Shown here in pieces: positions 1 to 12,054 of a stretch of 64,000 bases of DNA (positions are counted from its first letter, which is position 1; each line of letters opens with the position of its first letter). Below the pieces are notes generated by a model. That model did not search any database, was not told where the DNA came from, and saw nothing but the letters and a program-made list of their open reading frames with translations. The DNA comes from Neurospora tetraspora (taxonomy: Eukaryota; Ascomycota; Sordariomycetes; Sordariales; Sordariaceae): assembly GCF_033439725.1 (NCBI RefSeq), contig NW_026944383.1:1922001-1986000 (forward strand), read 5' to 3'. The translations under genes were made by a program, and so were the position numbers.

Positions 1-43
1 TCCAACCTTCTCACCACCCCGCGAGGGACAACACAACGACGCG

Positions 44-2293
44 ATGTTGCGCCAAAGCATAATAGCAGCCAGCCACTGTCCAAACCCTTCAGTGGCTGGG
101 GTAGCGATTCTATCCGCGACAGCCGCGACGAGATCCCTTATACGCACACGTACGTACGTTAGCCGACTAAGAAGTGCCTCCGCGACGACATCAACAACGA
201 CGATACACAACCGAATACCACAACGCTTCTACTCCTCCTCCCGCAGCAGCCGTTCAACCTGGTCCCACGCTACTACAGCACCAGGGCCCTCCACCGGTCC
301 GTTCGAGCCGCTTACCCCCCCGTCGCCGTCCAAACTCGGTGCCCCGCGCCCCGCGCGCTCCTATACCCGCACCCGCCGCTGGGCGCGCAGACTCCTCATA
401 CTTTCGTCTCTCCTCGGGCTCGCCTACCTAACCGACAAGTACGTTTACGCCTCCGGGATCGCCCGCTCCCTGCGCACCTTCGGCGTCGGCCTCGTCGTTG
501 CGGCCGACTATAAGCTCAACTTCCGGCCGAAACCGCTTCCGATCCCCTGGATCGGCATTCCTGAGGGCATCCCAGAACTACACCGGCGCAACGCCGAGCG
601 GCTATCTGACCTGCTCCGTCACAATGGCGGACTGTACCTCAAGATCGGTCAGGCGATTGCCATGCAGAGTGCGGTTCTGCCACCAGAGTTTCAGGCCATG
701 TTCTCGCGCATGTTCGATGACGCGCCGCAGGATTCTTGGGAGGAGGTAGAGCAGGTGATCCGGGAGGATTTTGGCGGAAGGAGCGTCGAGGAGGTATTTG
801 GGATAAGCTTTTCCGGGGCGGAGGGTAAGGGAGTGATGGAGCGCACGGCAAGGGCGAGTGCAAGCGTGGCGCAGGTGCACTGGGCGCGGTTACCGGATGG
901 GAGAGAGGTGGCGATTAAGATACAGAAACCGGAGATCGAGAAGCAGATTGGTTGGGATTTATGGGCTTTCAAGTGAGCATCTCCCGTCGTACATACGAGG
1001 AGCCCGAGTCTCCAGAGAGGAGAGTTCTTTTTGGTTCGACAGGGACTGACCTTTTACCTTGACAGAGTTGTGACGTGGGTCTACTCATGGTGGTTCGACC
1101 TACCACTCTACAGCCTGGTGCCCTTCACCAGCGAGCGACTACGACTAGAGACCGATTTCGAGAACGAGGCCAAGAACTCCGAGATCATGCGCCAGCTTGT
1201 TGAGAACGAGCCCAGCCTGAGGGGGCGCGTCTACGTACCTCCGGTCTACCCCGAACTAAGCTCCAAGCGCGTCCTCACGACTGAATGGATCGAAGGCATC
1301 AGACTGTGGGACAAGGACGCCATGACCCGGCCCTGGCTAGGCGGCTACGGTAACGGGTCAGCCGGCGTCCACGGCGCCCAACTAGACCCGCCCGACATGA
1401 CCGCCATCCGGAGCGCGCTTCGCAAGAGCACACAGGGCTACACGCATATGATCAAGCCCGAACGGACCGAGTGGAAGGGACGGCGCGGCAAGGGTGGCCT
1501 CGGACTCTCAACAAAGGATGTTATGACCACCATGGTCGATCTCTTCTCGGCCCAAATCTTCAAATGGGGAGTCGTCCACTGCGATCCGCACCCGGGCAAC
1601 ATTTTCATCCGGCGTTTGCCCAACGGGCGAGCCGAGCTCGTCCTTATCGACCATGGCCTCTACGTTTACATGAGCGACAAGTTCCGACACGAATACGGCG
1701 AGTTCTGGAAGGCATTGATGACGTTCGACAACAACAAGATCAAGGAGATCACGAACGAATGGGGCATCAAAGCCGCCGACCTCTTTGCCTCGGCAACGCT
1801 CCTCCGGCCATACGAGGGAGGCGACGACGGCGGGTTCCAGACCAAGCTGATGAAGCACCTGGACGGCAACAAGACGGCCAGCGAGCGCTCCTACGAGATG
1901 CAGGCGCGCATGAAGCAGGGGATCCGCGACGTGCTCGCGGACGAGGACAAGTGGCCCAAGGAGCTCATCTTCATCGGCCGCAACATGAGAATCGTCCAGG
2001 GAAATAACCAGTACCTGGGCTCGCCGGTGAACCGCATCAAGATGATGGGCACGTGGGCCAGCCGGAGCCTGTTCCAGGACCCGAACCTGCCGCTCGGACA
2101 GCGGTTGGTGAACTACTGGCATCACTTTTTGTTCAAGTGCGTGCTGGCGCTGACGGACGTGGCGTTTTACTTCTTCCGGGTGAGACAGTTGCTTCATCGC
2201 GGCGGAGGTATGGAGGATGAGTTGGAGGCGAGGATGAGAGATGTCGCGAAGGAGTTTGGGGTGGAGTTGCAGCATAATGTCTTTGAGGGCTGA
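44..2293 (+). CDS. ABC1/UbiB-family mitochondrial kinase-like protein (Mcp2/Cqd2-like)
   Basis: Two exons, 44-972 and 1066-2293 (718 aa). The intron runs from GTGAGC to a GACAG acceptor with CTGAC branch-like sequence upstream, and the frame is kept across it. The N-terminus is rich in Arg, Ser and Thr with few acidic residues, as in a mitochondrial presequence, followed by a hydrophobic stretch near residues 123-135. Hallmarks of the atypical ABC1/ADCK/UbiB kinases are visible: KxGQ (LYLKIGQ, near 200), an Ala-rich nucleotide loop (ARASASVAQVH) with a following Lys (VAIKIQ), HCDPHPGN (near 480) and DHG (near 504). Family members are mitochondrial and affect coenzyme Q or lipid homeostasis. 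The VVAADYKLNF segment before the kinase core resembles, from memory, yeast Mcp2/Cqd2 and human ADCK1 rather than Coq8; this subfamily choice is inference. The ATG at 44 is close to the window edge, so the promoter is mostly outside. Confidence 0.88.
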
Positions 2294-5200
2294 TCGGTCA
2301 TTATCAGTCATAGGCTGTGCTTATGTGTGGTTGATGACAGATATTTCTTATCAGCAAGAGACTTGTACCTTTTAGCACCCACCGTGAGCGATGGAAGGGC
2401 GGCTTCTTTGTGTATTAAAGACATCTAGACCGGATACCCGGGGCGCACGGGTTGGTGTTGATATCGGGTACGCAAGGCGTTGGGGCGCAGGATAGACATG
2501 GGCTCTCAACTTATTGTGATGATTCTTTCTTGGCCAATCTTATGGCCGCGAAATGTTGAACGATGCCGTTCCTCTTGCACGCGCTTCCAATGCCCAGAGG
2601 CCCATGTGTGTCTGAAACTGTGGCTTATTGGAGAAATGGGAGCCGCCTGGATGGAGACATGTCATCCAAGTGGAGATCTCTGATACAAGACCCTTCTTAC
2701 CCAATTTGGTCCCTGGAATGGTAAGGAACTCATATGTTTCCTGTTCCGAGAAATTGTCGGCCACGCAGTCCACATTCGTCAACATTCATCCTGGTGACGT
2801 CTCATTCATAACCATTTTCGACTCTCCCCCCTGTAGACTGAGATGATTCATCCGACGGACTCTTTAGTCCAAAGTCACAGCATGCTCGAACGGAAGGGAG
2901 TTGGGGTTTCGTCGTCGAATTTCCAATGTGATGCATCATGCATAAAGCGCTTAGGCCACTACCCCAAAAAGGAATAGCGTTGAATATTTGGTGGAGATCT
3001 TGTTCGCCCTGTCTCAATGTGAAACAGGTACCGAACAGGGCGAGCAGGGGGCTTGCACCACGAGGGAATGGAGGCGGACCCACTGAAGCCACTTCTCTCC
3101 ACAGAGCTTAAAAACTGGCGGGGGGCTTGTTTACGTCTCCTCCTGAAATGAAATTGAGAACTGAGAACTGAACTCCCACCACCCAGCTCTGGCTCTGGCT
3201 CGCAACCGCAAATATCATTCCATGTGACCCTTGATGTTTGTTCTCTCCAGTGCGGATTTGGCCTGGCTTGAGTACTTACACGCCCTCCACGCCTCCTCCT
3301 CCAAGCCCTACGACCCGTCTGAGCTTCTGGAACTTTGGACAAAGAGAATAGCTCCGAGTGAGCACAACAGCACGTGGCTTCAGCTTTAATACTCTCCGTG
3401 TAGCCATATCCGCCTTGGGAACACGATGGATGACGGAAAGACGCGTGCACAGTCGTCACTGGTTGACTGAGAAGGGCGCTTGCTTCCCTGTGCAACACGA
3501 ATATCTGCAGAGGGCCGAGGAGGGGGGTGATCATCAATCAAGAGCATCGAGAGAACAGTCAAGATTCGATGGTGCTGGACGTCTTTTTGAAGAGTGTTTC
3601 CCCTGTGTAGGTGTGCCGGTTGTCAGGACTGGGTTTGGAGTCTGGACGATCGGTTACCTAGGCATGTACATGAGAGATTGGTTGGTACGATCTCAGGCCG
3701 GCGTTGGACGGTTGGAACGAGAGCAGGCCATCACCCGCTGCAATCGAATAGGGGTCGATCCAAACCGTCCGTGCCATCAGCTTGAGGGTTGAAGATATCT
3801 CGAAGACGAGTGTGTCCTTGTGCCCTTGAGACCTGAAAGCATATCGACCGAGGCGGCGAGGCAGCGGGTTGAAGGCGCAAAGACACACCAGAGCCAAGGC
3901 TTGTGTCTCTTGCGCTTCCCCGGTTTCTGCGTTTCGAATCGGGAAACTTGTTCAACCCATCTCATCTCCAGGGTCGCAGATGGTGATAGGTGGAGAGCCT
4001 AGAAACCCTCGCTAGCCCAACCAAGCAGTTGGCACGAAGTTAAGGGTGCAGCTCGACCCCCGTCCACCTTGAGTGGTTGCTTCCACCCTGGTCATCCTAG
4101 GCTCTTGTCCCATGCGACATCCGCCGGGGATTCAACCTCGCCGCCAGCCAATCCGCTTGTCTTGTGCCTGACCAACGTTTCTTCTGGTCGGGAAGGTCTT
4201 CTTTTCTGTTTCTGTTTCTGTTTCTTCTGCGCGTCCAACGTTTTTCTTTCTGCGACTCACCTCCATCGGTCCAAAGTCGTTTGTGATCTCATCGACAGCT
4301 GGTTGTCGTCTATCCTCCTCTTCCTTATCCTCTTACACAACTACAAACATCCATCTCGATCCTTGCTCCCTCCTCCGTGCTGAGCAAGTCTCGCGCGCAC
4401 CACCGTGTTGTACGGCCACAAACCGCCATCCCCTCGTTTCGTATCTGGGTTGTTTCGCCCTGAGGCCGTCAAGGTTCACGTAAGTTGTCAGTTCTTTTGC
4501 GCCGCAGCAACACACATGCCATTGGACGTGTTGGCCTAGTGCGATGATTTTGTCGAGAACTGTTCGAGGACAAGCAGTACCGCGCAATGGCTGTTGGCAG
4601 GGTAAAGGCGTCAGAGTTGTTTGAGGGAGTCAAGCCTTGTCATTTTCAACTGTGGTTTCCAGTTGTAAATGGAAGCTATTGAAAGAGGCATGAGCCAGTT
4701 TGACAATAAGGTTGAATGTAACGAGGATGGAAAGATATTCTCGGACCAAGGAGAATGAAGATGAAATGAGTGTACTGACGAAATCTCAGTCCAGAGAACT
4801 TGATACCTTTTACTCCCAACTCCTCGGTTGCATCTCGGCTGAGGCCCGAGACCCTTGGTTCCCTTCACTTGATCCATACTTTGCCGACCTCAACCGTTTA
4901 ACGGCAACTGCCACTCACCCTTCGCTCGCTCTTCCCAATATTCTGCACCTTCCGCATTCCGGTCCCGGTTTACGAAACACACCCGTTCTGCCCTCGGGAT
5001 ATCGACCGCAAACTGAGAAGTCCTGGCCTTGGAGGGTTATTGGAACAAAGGAAAAACAGACCTGCACTTTCCAGTAGCACTTGCGGAATTGTGTTTCGCG
5101 CTTGCCCTTCCATCTTTCGATCTCGACAGTCACTGTGAGATTTATCAGATAAACGCTAGCTAGGTAAGTTTTTTTCTATTTCCAGTCAAACTTACCTCGA

Positions 5201-5568
5201 TCAGCTCCTGCCCGCTTCGAGGCAATGGAATGGATGCCTTCTTAACGCCATCAACCAACACAGGTTGGCAGCGAAGCGGCCAGTTGGACTTGACATATCC
5301 CCGAAAACTTCCAACTTCTCGCTTTCCTTTCACCATGGTTTGAAAGCTAACTACCATCTTGACAGACCCGTAGCCCGGTCATCGATCGCTTCCTCGTCGA
5401 AGTTGTCGAACTTGTCTGCTTCCTGCCGACCACTCGACTTTGGTACCAGTACTCGCCCAGCCTTTTATCGCAGTTGCCGAGGATTGAAGTCGGCCGCCTT
5501 TTTCTGCCGAAGCATACGCAGTCAAAGCTCGACACGCATCACTTGCATTTGGTCTCTCACCGAGAGCT
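2294..5568. other. Intergenic: downstream of the UbiB-like gene, promoter and long leader of the septin gene
   Basis: This 3.3-kb stretch has no convincing coding region. Short ORFs on both strands lack domain-like composition and recognisable motifs. The right half is pyrimidine-rich, including a CTGTTT-type run near 4205-4227, as is common in fungal promoters and leaders. A possible leader intron is listed separately. Confidence 0.5.
4480..5365 (+). other. Possible 5' UTR intron of the septin gene
   Basis: A consensus donor (GTAAGT at 4480) lies in a pyrimidine-rich leader, and a strong branch-plus-acceptor module (GCTAAC then CTTGACAG, ending 5365) lies about 200 bp before the septin ATG. 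At 886 bp this would be long for a Neurospora intron, and it may be two shorter ones. No reading frame constrains it, so it is only a candidate. Confidence 0.25.
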
Positions 5569-7190
5569 ATGAACCAGTCTCCTGCTCGCCGATCTAGCTT
5601 TGGAGGAATGTTACTACGCAGGACCAAGAGTGGCGACATGAAGAAGCAGCAGCAGCAGGCCAAAGCGCAAGAGCTCCAACGCCAGCGCGATGTTGCACTT
5701 CCTCAGTCCCCTCCTCGGCTGCCCGCCCTCTACAACGGAGCCCCCGCTCCCCATCTAGGGCTCGGTACCGAAGTTCGTCCCGATTCACTCGCAATCATCT
5801 CAGGAACCACGGGCTCAACGGGCGCCGAACACTCATCTAATTACTCTATATCTTCTACTGCTCGTCCATCCATGGAGGCTCCACGCTCAGTATACAACGT
5901 CCCTCCGCCTCCTCCCATTCCCAACGGCTTCGACCCTTATGCCAATGCCACCAGTATGGCGCATCGTGGACGTTACAGCTATGCTAGCAGTGCAGTCAGC
6001 ACCATCAACAGCCCCAGAAGAGTCCGCAGAAGAAAGGATCCGACTGCCTTCAAGTAAGTGTGAACAAAAGACTGTTGCTAGAACTCCTCGATTCTAACTT
6101 TCTACTCAACAGCGTCCTCGTTGTCGGTGCCAGCAACTCGGGAAAAACATCGTTCTTGGAGTTCCTCAAGAGTGCCTTGGCACTACCCAAAAAGCGAGGA
6201 AAGCCCGTTGACCAGCATGACCACTCTCCGAAACCCTCACCTTCCGGTAACTTCATTCCGCATTATCTCGAAACCGAGTTCGACGGCGAACGCGTCGGAT
6301 TGACATTGTGGGATTCGGAGGGGCTGGAAAAGAATGTCGTTGATCTGCAGCTCCGCGAGCTATCGAGCTTCTTGGAGAGCAAGTTTGAGGAAACATTCGT
6401 AGAGGAGATGAAGGTCGTGAGATCGCCTGGTGTACAGGATACCCACATCCACGCCGTCTTCCTCCTCCTCGATCCTGCACGACTTGATCGAAACATCGCA
6501 GCCAGCTGGGCCGGCGCTGGCAACATGTATCTCAATGGTACCAGGCACGCTCCCTATTCTCGTACCGTGGGAGCCTTGGACGAAGACCTCGATCTACAAG
6601 TTATGCGAACACTCCATGGAAAGACCACGGTGATCCCGGTTATAGCCAAGGCTGACACCATCACGACGAAGCACATGAGCGTGCTGAAGAGGGCGGTCTG
6701 GGATAGCCTTAAGAGGGCCAACCTGGATCCGTTGCAGGCCCTTGGACTGGATGACGCAGATGACGACGACTCCTCTGACCGCATCGATGAAGAAGACGAG
6801 AATCCTGTGTTCGACCACAGTGACACAGAGGAGGCTGTTGATGACGAAGACCGTCCTGCCGAAAAGCAAGGGTCTTCACCCAGCTCTAACCGTCACTCTA
6901 ATGGCTCCGTTCGCCGCCACAAGCCTTCAGAGGAGGCTGCTGCCGAGGATGAGATTCCCTTCGTCCCCATGTCGATCATCAGCCCAGACCTCTATGAGCC
7001 CGGTGTCATCGGCCGCAAATTCCCCTGGGGTTTTGCGGATCCCTACAATGAAGAGCACTGCGACTTTGTTCGTCTTAAGGATGCCGTCTTCAACGAGTGG
7101 CGTTCCGATTTGCGGGAGGCCAGTCGGGAACAGTGGTACGAGAACTGGAGGACGAGCAGGCTGAAGCAGCACGGCGCAAAGCTTCGTTAG
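5569..7190 (+). CDS. Divergent septin GTPase (AspE/group 5-like)
   Basis: Exons 5569-6053 and 6113-7190 (520 aa). The intron runs from GTAAGT to CAACAG with CTAAC branch sequence. The first 160 residues are low-complexity, rich in Ser, Pro and Gln, with a basic RRVRRRK patch just before the GTPase domain, where septins carry their lipid-binding polybasic region. G-motifs: P-loop GASNSGKTS (near 167), DSEG in place of the usual DTxG (near 227) and AKAD (near 339). The C-terminal DLREASREQWYENWR matches the septin unique element (DLKEVT...HYENYR). An acidic insertion of about 90 residues (roughly 376-465) separates AKAD from this element, and no C-terminal coiled coil follows. Septins form filaments at septa and hyphal tips. 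The long N-terminus and altered G3 point to the filamentous-fungal AspE-type group rather than the CDC3/10/11/12 core; that placement is inference. Confidence 0.78.
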
Positions 7191-8190
7191 TGTGGTTCTG
7201 GCAAGCTCTGAATGCCAAAGCCTGGCTGATATGCCTCTTATTCCGATATTCAGAAATGGTATCTCTGCAGTACCATCGGGTATCGAATCCGCACGCCGTT
7301 TCGGGGCGGACGTTTGACGACATAGTGTGTCTTTGAATTTGCTTTGAGCAGGATGCAGTACATTGGCACTGGGATACCCCTTTACATAACGCCGGACGTG
7401 GAAGCTTTGTTTATCGCAGTCATTACTGTATGGGAGCTCCTGTTCTTGCCTCGGAGGCTGGCAGTACGTTATCATATGTGGACAGGAGGTAAGCTGCTAT
7501 GGGGAAAGAGCAAAAGAGTGCTTTGATGTATTTCATGTATTATGTTTCTGCATGGCCTGTTTGATTGTTTCGATATGACACGGATATGGAATACCCACAG
7601 ACAAACCTTTATCTACTTTTCTTATTTCGTACACTTATCTTCTTTTCTTGCCACAAGGCAGTTGTTGTTTCTTGCTGGTCGTTTTGTATTATGGCATTTG
7701 TATGTGTTGATGAGAAAGATGGGAGATGAAGCAGAGGTAGTTCTACTCACAGTGAATACGCCAGAGAGCGGGAGGATATCTAAAGATTAGATGGTTATAT
7801 AGCCTGTTGCTGGTTCATTCCATATGCTGATTTTGAACTAGTGTTGCTCTCCTTACCATATGCAAATATCGAAATGTTGCCGGTTTGACTGTCAATGGGG
7901 GTCTCTATCTTCTACCATCTTCAGCAACTCCATATATGATATTTCTCGTAGTCGTAGCAGCGTGTTTAGGTACTTCCAGTTCAAGAGACACGCCTGGCAA
8001 ATAACCAATTGACAATTTCTTATTTTAGTATATTTTCGTCTTCCGTCCATCCCCGTTGCCTAGCCCCGAGCTTCAAACGACTCATTTGTCTCTTTCTCTC
8101 CCCCACCCTGTGCAGAATTCCAGAACAATGATATGTAAACGCATGTTACCGCCCAATGCTTGTTTTCAACCCATCCTTCTTCTCCGGGCG
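7191..8190. other. Convergent 3' region between septin and MYND genes
   Basis: No coding region is supported here. The two flanking genes end toward each other, so the stretch should hold both 3' UTRs and terminators. It is T-rich around 7540-7700. Nothing else was recognised. Confidence 0.5.
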
Positions 8191-10335
8191 TTATACACAT
8201 ATACATGACCAGAAGAGAGCAGGAAGGGCTCTTGTGATCCCATCCATGCATTCCGTATCCTCAATTTTGATGATGCAAGAGGCGAAATTTCTCCTCCTTT
8301 CAATTTCTCCTTCTTCCAGGATTTCACCTTCTTCTTCCTCTTCTTCTTCTTCTTGAATGTTGCCTTCTTCCTGAAAGTCGTGACTTTCGTCGTACGTACC
8401 GTCGTACCCAAGCCTTTCATCTTCTTTCAACACCTCCTCCTCCTGGTTCAGCAAAGGTCGACCACCCTCCTAGTTGTGCCAGTGCCAGCGCTTCTTAATC
8501 TCCTAGATTTGCGCCTTAACCTGGTTCGCTTCCTCCCAGTTGCTGATGGCCTCGTCAAACGGGATGACGTGGTCCTTGATGTTCCGTGCCTTGTACCGAG
8601 TCCTAATCTGGAGGAAGGGAGGGTTCTCGCCGGATCCGCTGTTTGGGCCGCCGTCGTCGTTGTTGTCGTTGTTGTTACGATTACGGTTGTTGTAGCTGTC
8701 CCTGTCTCCTCTGTCTCTATCTCTGTCTCTCGCGCTCGGACCCGAGGACGAAGAAAGCGGCGGCATGGGAAAGTACTCGAGATGTTGGCGGTCGGTGACG
8801 ATGATGTTCAGCCGCCGGCGCGTGGGCATGTGGATGTTTTCGCGGTGACCCTGGAAGTTGAGGTCGTAGCACCGCAAGGAGCAGAAGACGGATTCGCACT
8901 TGAGCGTGGTCAGACACTCGCGGCAGAAGCAGACGGGGCTCGAGGCGTTGGGGTCCGAGTCGACGGGCGATGAGGCGACCGTGCTAGTGCCGTCCATGTT
9001 GACGTCTTGGTCCGGGTCGTAGTGTTGGTGGCTGTGGCGGAGAGGGTTCACTTGGACGCAGTCGTCTTTGGAGGCGCATTGGTGGTCGGTTTCGATGTGG
9101 TTGGGCTGGGTGGGGAAAGTTAATATGGTGGGCGAAAGAGTTTAGAAGACATGTGTGCTGTTTAGACGCATGTCTTGGGAAGGAAGAAAAACACTTACCA
9201 GGCCTTCGGTGTTACATTCCGACGAACACCACACAGTCTGCCGTTCCCTCACACCCTTTTGCACCAAAATCATGCATATAGGGCATGTCAAGAAATCCCT
9301 TGTCTTGGGCATCTGTCCGCAGTTATGACACGCGGGCAGGTTGTAAAGCTCTTCTGGGACCTTGTGCTCCGATATGCTGGCCTTCTTCGTCTTCTGTAGT
9401 TCGTATGCCGCCCGCGCCCTCTTGAGATCTTCCAGCCGTTTCTTAACCTGGCCAATCTTGGCATGTGCCCCCGTTGCCTCCTTCCTGTCGTCTAATATCC
9501 TGTCGATCACCTGTCCTAATGGTGTCCCGTCGTTGAACATGTCGAAGTACTTCTTCTGAGAGCCTTGCAGGTTCTTCTCGTCACCCCCCTCCGCGACTGT
9601 GCTGCAAAACGCCTTCCTCATAATTTCGACCCGATCCTCATCGCTGGTGTCTGCAGCAGAAAACTCAGGCGGGAACCCGGTATCCATCCCAGTCATGGTT
9701 GCGTCTCCATCCTCTTCCTTTCCGCCCTTTAGTAGCTTGTCGATATCCTTGACCAGGCGAAGTACATTCTGATGTGACCGTGCCCCCTGGCGCGCTTGCT
9801 GCAATTCCTCTATCCTCTCGACAATGGCATCCTTTGCTGCCGCTGCCGCCGGGTCCGCATCCTCCGGGGCGACGGCGTCGTCCAGTTTCCCGATGCCGGT
9901 TGGTAAGAGCCGCACAAGTGAGGATTGTATGACCTCGAGGTACCAACTGTCCCGCTCAGCCTGCACGCGGTCGTCGATAGTTCGTGGGTCAACCTGATAT
10001 TCCTTCGCGCCAGCTAGCATGGTGTCGATGTCCCGCAAGAAGGAGCGCCGCGTTGTGCACCACTCGCCGGCGGCGGCGGCGCGTGACTGGTGGTAGCGTG
10101 CGCGGACGAGGTCCAAGGCCTTTCGGTAGCAGTCCGGGCATGTGACTAGGTATTTCGGTTGTGGTGATGATGTTGTCGTTGTTGATGTTGATGATGGTTG
10201 AGCACCAGTGGCGCTGTTGGGGCGTAAGCTACCGTGTTGGGTTATGCATTGCAACCGGATATCGTCAAGCTGTTTGGCGAGTTGTTTGTCTCTGCTCACG
10301 GTGAGACTGGACAAATATAATAGATCGTCTGCCAT
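8191..10335 (-). CDS. MYND-type zinc-finger protein of unknown role
   Basis: Preferred model has three exons on the minus strand: 10335-9199, 9105-8521 and 8469-8191 (666 aa). The first intron (GTAAGT donor, CCACCCAG acceptor) splits the zinc finger. CHNCG...CPIC...VWCSSEC ends exon 1 (residues about 336-379) and H...HQC opens exon 2, giving the spacing of a MYND finger, usually a protein-protein interaction module. A second Cys/His cluster (CFCREC...FCSLRC...HRENIH) lies near 438-470. An upstream CPDC pair lies near residue 70, with predicted helical, charged stretches between. Exon 3 is doubtful: exon 2 can also run on to a stop at 8503 (579 aa). The 51-bp intron 8520-8470 (CAG/GTTAAG...AACTAG/GAG) is in phase and leads into an acidic tail with a Glu run. 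The start ATG 10335 is the first Met after a stretch of non-coding character. Not a family I recognise beyond the fingers; nuclear or scaffold roles are guesses. Confidence 0.68.
8285..8356. repeat. TTC/GAA-rich simple sequence
   Basis: A run dominated by TTC and CTT triplets. Read on the minus strand it codes for the Glu-rich tail of the third MYND-gene exon if that exon is real. It is a likely site of length variation. Confidence 0.6.
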
Positions 10336-11187
10336 GGTGGGACAGACGAGGCCAAAGGCGCTTGTGTGATTCGTAGACGGAATGCCAGTGTCAGGGCCAG
10401 TGACAAGGACAATGGTGACTTTGGTGAGTGGTATCAAAAGCTGTAGTTGTAAACTGAACCGGTGTTCACTCCGGTGGAAACGTGCTTTATAAGAACAACC
10501 AAAAAGAAAATGGGTATCTTGTAAAGGAAGAGTGGATGGACCAAAGTATTTTATGTCTGGTTGGGAACATAAAAAGAGTGAGTTAGTTCTGTTTGAGATG
10601 TTGAAGTGTATGAAGGAAGTTTGATAGTTGAAGTAACTAGTTGATCGACAAGTTAGAGAGTTGTACCTTGTGTGAGATGCAGTTAGATATGTACGTGGAC
10701 GGCTTTCACTTCCAAGGTAATTCCTGCAGCTTTGTGAAGACTGAAGGCCGAGTTTCAACCTCGAATCTGCAGGTGCCGTCACGTTGAGGTTGCCAATGTT
10801 AAGTTGCGTAGTGCCCCGGCATCGCGTACTCAAGAAAGGCCCGGGCCCGGGGGAGTGCAGTCCCAAGCCTCCAGTGGGCAACTCCCCCGCGGCGTCGAGC
10901 CCGTTTCACCACTCCACCCTCGGCTCCACTAGAAGGTGGTCCGTTCACTGGCTCAAGGCTTGGCATTTGCCGCACTGCGCTAACAAACAAGCCTTGCAGG
11001 GCGCAAGGGTTCGACTTCAGGTCGTCAATCGCATCATCCACTCACGCGTATCGCACTGGCGTACAGCGTCCCTACTTTCCAACATTCATCCGTGCCTCTC
11101 GACATCATCATCATCATCATCATCCTCCTACCTCTTCTTTTCAGATCAAACCAGTCGATACAATCGTGCTCGAATTCTAATCTCATA
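10336..11187. other. Divergent promoter region of the MYND and SF3b5 genes
   Basis: About 850 bp between two outward-facing start codons. Open frame continues upstream of the MYND-gene ATG but lacks coding character. The SF3b5 side carries a short ATC microsatellite (11103-11124). No specific regulatory site was recognised. Confidence 0.45.
11103..11124. repeat. ATC microsatellite
   Basis: Seven consecutive ATC units about 65 bp before the SF3b5 start codon, in the likely 5' UTR. Confidence 0.85.
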
Positions 11188-11624
11188 ATGGTAGGACCAC
11201 ACCGTCTGCTTCCCAGCCCTTGCTCCGGCGGCGCATACTGACCCAAAACCTCAACGATCAACAGGCGGACAAACTTCGTACCCAACAGGAACTCGAGCGG
11301 CTCCAGGCCAAGTACATCGGCACCGGCCACCCAGACACGACGAGTTGGGAGTGGAAAACCAACATCCACCGCGACACTTACGCGAGCATCGTTGGACATC
11401 CACCTCTCCTATCGTACATGGCGCTGGCTGAAAACGAGCCTGCGGCCAAGGTTCGCGCAAGACTTATTCGCGTACGTCACCGTTCTATATGCGCAGTGAA
11501 TCAAGATGTAGCTTCAAGCTAACGTTTGTCCTTTGTCTATCAGAAAATGCTGCAACCGATGGGACCTCCGCCGCCGAGGGAGGGTGAAGAGCCTATGCTT
11601 GTTGACCGAAAGGCCGATTCTTAG
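11188..11624 (+). CDS. Splicing factor 3B subunit 5 (SF3b10)
   Basis: Three exons: 11188-11190 (only the ATG), 11265-11471 and 11544-11624, giving a 96-aa protein. Introns are GTAGGA...CAACAG (74 bp) and GTACGT...TATCAG (72 bp), both phase 0. The product aligns from memory with human SF3B5 nearly end to end: QLERLQAKYIGTGHPDTTSWEW, the HRDTYAS segment, LLSYMALAENE and KMLQPMGPP all have clear counterparts, and the length is the family's usual 85-100 aa. SF3b5 is a small structural subunit of the SF3b part of the U2 snRNP, which holds the intron branch site. The start is fixed by homology: the protein begins M-ADKLRTQQELERLQ. Housekeeping and nuclear. The first exon codes for methionine alone, so reading-frame searches miss this gene's start. 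Confidence 0.93.
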
Positions 11625-12054
11625 AAGCGCACACGAGGATGGGAAGTCAAACGAAGAATTCGACAACGCGAATAGGAGATATGCCGATATTTACCTTCGG
11701 CACAGGACGGACAGCGACAACAAGTGCATTCAAATATTACTAGCCTCGATCCTGCCACACCGACACGAGTGGCCCAACCGGGGGCTATTCGCTTTGCTAT
11801 AACGAATCGCATACGGGGATAAGGACGACAGATACCATGCTCGTCGTTGGAAGAGGAAGAGACGAATCGCTCTCGTGTCAATGACGAGTTCATACCCTCT
11901 CTCCAGACATTATCCTTGTCGCTCGTAAGGCCCTTTACCTTTTTACCCTCCTTGTCCATAGCCCACATGTATTTTAGAACACAGATACCCTAACAACGCC
12001 TTGCGCTAGTCCAAACAGACGAGAACAGAAAGAACCAAGACCAGATAGGAGTGC
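11625..12054. other. Convergent 3' region between SF3b5 and Nse3 genes
   Basis: Short stretch holding the 3' ends of two convergent genes. No coding region is supported, apart from a possible small last exon of the Nse3 gene discussed there. Confidence 0.45.

Noticed and set aside
2959-3537. A 192-codon minus-strand open frame
   Set aside because: No motif, no plausible neighbours by splicing, and composition typical of random GC-rich sequence.
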